Source: JBGTKH01 sp041744735 (GTDB lineage: Bacteria > Planctomycetota > Planctomycetia > Pirellulales > Pirellulaceae). From it: a stretch of 9,113 nucleotides of DNA. Shown here piece after piece: positions 7,053-9,113 of this stretch. The notes beneath the pieces were generated by a model, which worked only from the letters and a program-made list of their open reading frames with translations, was not told the origin of the DNA and did not search any database. Every line of letters starts with the position of its first letter. Position 1 is the first letter of the stretch. The translations under genes and the position numbers were made by a program. The stretch covers positions 1 through 9,113 of the forward strand of contig JBGTKH010000466.1 of NCBI GenBank assembly GCA_041744735.1. Direction: 5' to 3'.

Positions 7053-7119
7053 TCGCGGTGGATCGTTTGACAAATTCGCGGGAGACAAACAGTCGCCATG
7101 CCGTGAAGGTGTTGATCAA
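7053..7119. other. Short convergent intergenic gap
   Basis: 67 bp between the stop of the plus-strand oxidoreductase gene and the stop of the minus-strand HNH gene. I found no clear two-way terminator hairpin or T-tract in it. Confidence 0.4.
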
Positions 7120-7725
7120 TTAGTACGTCATTGCCAATGTGCCGCGTTTACGCTGCTCGAAGTACGAGGCTTGGACTCCCTCGGGGCGTTCGTTGCCGGC
7201 TGGCGGACGCAAGCGTGCCAGGTCTGGCAAATCTTCGGGGAAGCTCGTGAGGTCTAGGTATAGTTGCGGATCGTACTGTTCGGCCAATTCAATGATACGA
7301 ATCCACACTCGGCGCCAGCGGCGGTAGTCTTCATCGTCGAGATCGAGCACACGAATCAGGCGATCCACTTCTGCTGTCAAACCTGAGATTTCGCCGTCGT
7401 CGTGAACGATGATCTGCTCGGCAGTCAACACCGATGTCGGATCGGGAATTATTTGGTCACCTTTGCCGACATTGCACGACGCGCACGAATACAGCAAGTT
7501 GTCGTAGTCGGTCGCGTGCTGCGGATGGAGACTCTGAGGCAGGTAGTGGTCGAGGTTGAACTCGCCAAAAGTCCGGCCCCACTGCTCGCGGATGAGACAA
7601 TAAACGCAGCGAAAACAAAACTCGTCTCGCAGCCACGGCCGATACGAGTTGTAGCTGGCGTATCCTCGTGGCCCGTGGCGGCGAGTGTGCGGCGAGTCGG
7701 GGTAGTTGAATCCCGCCGCCATCAC
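7120..7725 (-). CDS. HNH endonuclease
   Basis: A 201-residue protein with an HNH (beta-beta-alpha metal) nuclease domain in its N-terminal half. CVYC (40-43) and CASC (81-84) are two zinc-binding Cys pairs. FNLDHYLPQS holds the Asp-His at 59-60 that would activate water and bind metal. DNLLYSCASCNVGKGD gives the Asn (76) and the closing Asn-Lys region. It is predicted to cut DNA, or less likely RNA, in the cytoplasm. The C-terminal half, from about residue 100, is acidic and helical (LDLDDEDYRRWRRVWIRIIE) and of unknown role. The start is GTG at 7725 or the adjacent ATG at 7722, both overlapping the stop of the gene before it, so the two are probably translated together. This pattern is common for stand-alone HNH proteins in accessory regions. 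A homing endonuclease is less likely, as no intron or intein is in sight. Confidence 0.88.
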   Translation of the reverse strand: MMAAGFNYPDSPHTRRHGPRGYASYNSYRPWLRDEFCFRCVYCLIREQWGRTFGEFNLDHYLPQSLHPQHATDYDNLLYSCASCNVGKGDQIIPDPTSVLTAEQIIVHDDGEISGLTAEVDRLIRVLDLDDEDYRRWRRVWIRIIELAEQYDPQLYLDLTSFPEDLPDLARLRPPAGNERPEGVQASYFEQRKRGTLAMTY

Positions 7726-8261
7726 GTTCCCTCGCCCAAGGGTTCCTCTTGCCGGAGTTTTTCAAGCAGAAGTTGATGGAGATGCTTCGCGCCCTCAATC
7801 GGGATGGGCGCGACACGACGGCGATGAACGCGCATCTCGCGAGTCAGCAATTCGAGTTCGCGTCTCTCCGTTTCGTCGATTGTGCCTTGAATGTCTTTGT
7901 CGATGAGTTCACACCGGCGAGCATTTTTGGATTCGTTCCACGGACCGTTGGTTGTGGGCAAATCGGATTCAACCGACTTGATGATTTCCTCGGCAAGGTC
8001 TTGGCGCAACTCGACCGGCCACTGCTTTACTTGGTGCCACACTTGCAGATATTCTGGATTCGCTGTGCTCACGTACTGGCCTCCACGCGGAATTATTGGC
8101 CACCATCGACTACCAACGCAGACGACTTCCATTGTCGCCCCTGCCGGTCGCCTCAGCAAGTCCGATGTTCCATCGGCTTGTCCCATCCTCCAGTATTGCT
8201 GAGTCAGATTTGGTACTATGCTGTTGATTGCTTCGGCTGCCTGGTCGCACGCGAGATACAT
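7722..8261 (-). CDS. Unrecognised helical protein, partner of the HNH endonuclease
   Basis: Up to 179 residues, not confidently assigned. From residue 44 it reads MEVVCVGSRWWPIIPRGGQY, then an amphipathic helical region (QVWHQVKQWPVELRQDLAEEIIKSV), then WNESKNARRCELIDKDIQGTIDE and a charged helical C-terminus (ERRELELLTREMRVHRRRVAPIPIE). The middle part is like short helical segments seen in antitoxin-like proteins, and the ARRCELIDK...GTI...E...L block is one I associate with uncharacterised planctomycete and cyanobacterial proteins; both are recollections, not searches. No catalytic motif, signal peptide or membrane span is seen. The stop overlaps the HNH start by 4 bp. The start is uncertain: ATG at 8261 gives 179 residues, but ATG at 8132 has AGGGG five bases upstream and would give 136 residues and leave room for a promoter. 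DNA here looks more AT-rich than the flanking genes. An antitoxin or specificity role for the nuclease is speculation. Confidence 0.65.
   Translation of the reverse strand: MYLACDQAAEAINSIVPNLTQQYWRMGQADGTSDLLRRPAGATMEVVCVGSRWWPIIPRGGQYVSTANPEYLQVWHQVKQWPVELRQDLAEEIIKSVESDLPTTNGPWNESKNARRCELIDKDIQGTIDETERRELELLTREMRVHRRRVAPIPIEGAKHLHQLLLEKLRQEEPLGEGT
8211..8219 (+). promoter_or_regulatory. Possible extended -10 promoter element upstream of the STAND-associated genes
   Basis: TGGTACTAT has the TG-n extension followed by TACTAT (4 of 6 matches to the -10 consensus), about 70 bases before the ATG at 8288. No good -35 lies at the right distance, as expected for extended -10 promoters. It falls inside the longest version of the divergent minus-strand gene and makes more sense if that gene starts at 8132. 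Weak evidence. Confidence 0.22.
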
Positions 8262-8287
8262 CTTTTCTTTCAGGAGAATCTACCATC

Positions 8288-8713
8288 ATGGCTCCATCCA
8301 GCGGCGGCAGTGACCGCAGTGTTTCGATCGGTGGCAACGCCACGGGCAACGTGATTCAGACGGGCGATAGCAATCAGGCGTCGCTGCAATTCACGCAAAC
8401 GACGCTTCCGCCGCGGGAGACGGTGGACATTCAAGCCGAGTTTGCCGCGCTGCGCGAGATCCTCGCGCAACTGAAGGCCCCGGATCAACAGAAGATCGAT
8501 CGCGCTTTGGAGGACATGCGCGATGAGATCACCAAGCTCAAGCCGGACCTCGATGAAGTCGGCGACGCGTTGAATCGCGCGCTCAAGTACGCCGAAAAGG
8601 CGGAGGGCTTCGTGACCGCCGCCGGGAAGCTGCAAACGCACGTCACCAATACCGTGTCGTGGCTCGGCAACAACTGGCACAAGTTGCTGGGTCTGGTCGG
8701 GCTCGTCCTGTAA
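8288..8713 (+). CDS. Small coiled-coil protein with Gly/Asn N-terminal motif and hydrophobic C-terminus, STAND-associated
   Basis: A 141-residue protein with no enzyme motif. Residues 11-29 read SVSIGGNATGNVIQTGDSN, a short turn-rich motif that I associate with NACHT/STAND and related signalling proteins. Nearly the same motif opens the next gene product. Residues about 47-108 are amphipathic helix with heptad-like spacing (FAALREILAQLKAPDQQKID... to LNRALKYAEKAEGF). The C-terminus NTVSWLGNNWHKLLGLVGLVL (about 121-141) is aromatic and hydrophobic and may insert in or lie on a membrane, though it is short for a full span. AGGAG (8272-8276) precedes the chosen ATG by 11 bases. It lies 30 bp before the STAND gene, in one operon. 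Proposed role: adaptor or effector that meets the STAND protein through the shared N-terminal motif. Function is inference. Confidence 0.7.
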   Translation: MAPSSGGSDRSVSIGGNATGNVIQTGDSNQASLQFTQTTLPPRETVDIQAEFAALREILAQLKAPDQQKIDRALEDMRDEITKLKPDLDEVGDALNRALKYAEKAEGFVTAAGKLQTHVTNTVSWLGNNWHKLLGLVGLVL

Positions 8714-8743
8714 CAATCGCTCGATGCAGTGGCAGAGGGGTCA

Positions 8744-9113
8744 ATGGCGACAGAACTCGTTCGAGACAGCAGCATCAAGATTGGCCAAGACGCCATCGGC
8801 AACGCCATTATCTCCGGCAATGGCAATGTGGTGATCATCGAAAGCGTCCGGCACAAGATCGAAGAAGCGCCCGAACCGACCGGGCCGCGTGACATCGGAC
8901 CGAATCCGTACATGGGCCTGTTGGCCTTTCATGAGAAGGACGCCGATCGGTTCTTTGGACGGGAAAAGCAAACGCAGCGGCTGTGGGAAAAGTTGCGCGA
9001 TTTGCAAGCCGCCTCGCCGCACGAGCCATACACGCGGCTGCTGCCGATCCTGGGCCCGTCGGGTTCGGGCAAGTCGTCGGTGGCGCGAGCCGGACTGATC
9101 GCCGAACTGGCGC
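8744..9113 (+). CDS. STAND-family P-loop NTPase, N-terminal fragment (3' end outside window)
   Basis: The frame opens at ATG 8744, three bases after GAGGGG, and runs off the window; 123 residues are visible. Residues 10-28 read SIKIGQDAIGNAIISGNGN, the same pattern as the N-terminus of the gene 30 bp upstream. After a short linker comes IGPNPYMGLLAFHEKDADRF and FGRE (52-74), the entry signature of the 'novel STAND' NTPase type (NPY.GL..F...D...FFGRE). Then LLPILGPSGSGKSSVARAGL contains the Walker A motif with Lys at 110. STAND ATPases are large signalling switches that oligomerise when a ligand binds, and many guard against phage or drive regulated cell death. Related proteins usually go on to TPR or WD40 sensor repeats, which would lie beyond the window. 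The NTPase call is strong; the biological role is inferred. Confidence 0.88.
   Translation, partial: MATELVRDSSIKIGQDAIGNAIISGNGNVVIIESVRHKIEEAPEPTGPRDIGPNPYMGLLAFHEKDADRFFGREKQTQRLWEKLRDLQAASPHEPYTRLLPILGPSGSGKSSVARAGLIAELA

Noticed and set aside
1..9113. tRNA, rRNA or CRISPR arrays
   Set aside because: Reading both strands by eye, I found no cloverleaf, no rRNA signature and no short repeat/spacer pattern. A covariance-model scan was not possible.

Overview
The window looks like chromosomal DNA of a planctomycete, probably of the Pirellula group. The main reason is the 1073-residue secreted protein in the middle. It ends in the haem-binding C-terminal module typical of Planctomycetes and Verrucomicrobia (CxxCH, GPDL, then a closing MP...LT...DLLEFLQSL). 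The DNA is GC-rich, genes are tightly packed with 4-bp stop/start overlaps, and several starts lack a clear Shine-Dalgarno site, which is also common in this phylum. The genus cannot be fixed from this sequence.

Layout from left to right. (1) Bases 1-1846: the 3' end of a probable AAA/STAND-like NTPase, overlapping by 4 bp a protein with a degenerate NTPase-like N-terminal domain and five 40-residue TPRs. These form a two-gene NTPase/scaffold unit. (2) Bases 2004-2506: a MmcQ/YjbR-family gene broken by a 153-bp MITE-like element (2106-2258) with near-perfect terminal inverted repeats and a perfect 8-bp target duplication (AGGTCTTT). Removing the element and one copy of the duplication restores an uninterrupted 113-codon reading frame. 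(3) Bases 2553-7052: a good sigma-70-like promoter, a secreted PQQ-type sugar dehydrogenase fused to three c-type haem sites, and, 15 bp downstream, a Gfo/Idh/MocA oxidoreductase. This looks like a carbohydrate-oxidation pair. (4) Bases 7120-8261, minus strand: a two-gene unit of an unrecognised helical protein followed, with a 4-bp overlap, by an HNH endonuclease. (5) Bases 8288 to the end, plus strand and divergent from region 4: a 141-residue coiled-coil protein with a hydrophobic C-terminus, then the start of a large STAND NTPase (Walker A GPSGSGKS). Both proteins begin with the same Gly/Asn-rich motif.

Regions 4 and 5 together resemble a small accessory or defence-type island: a nuclease cassette back to back with a STAND module whose small partner carries the same N-terminal tag. 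This paired-tag STAND module is the best candidate for an undescribed system. The NTPase/TPR pair in region 1 may be a second signalling NTPase unit. All of this is read from sequence and family knowledge; no database search was possible.
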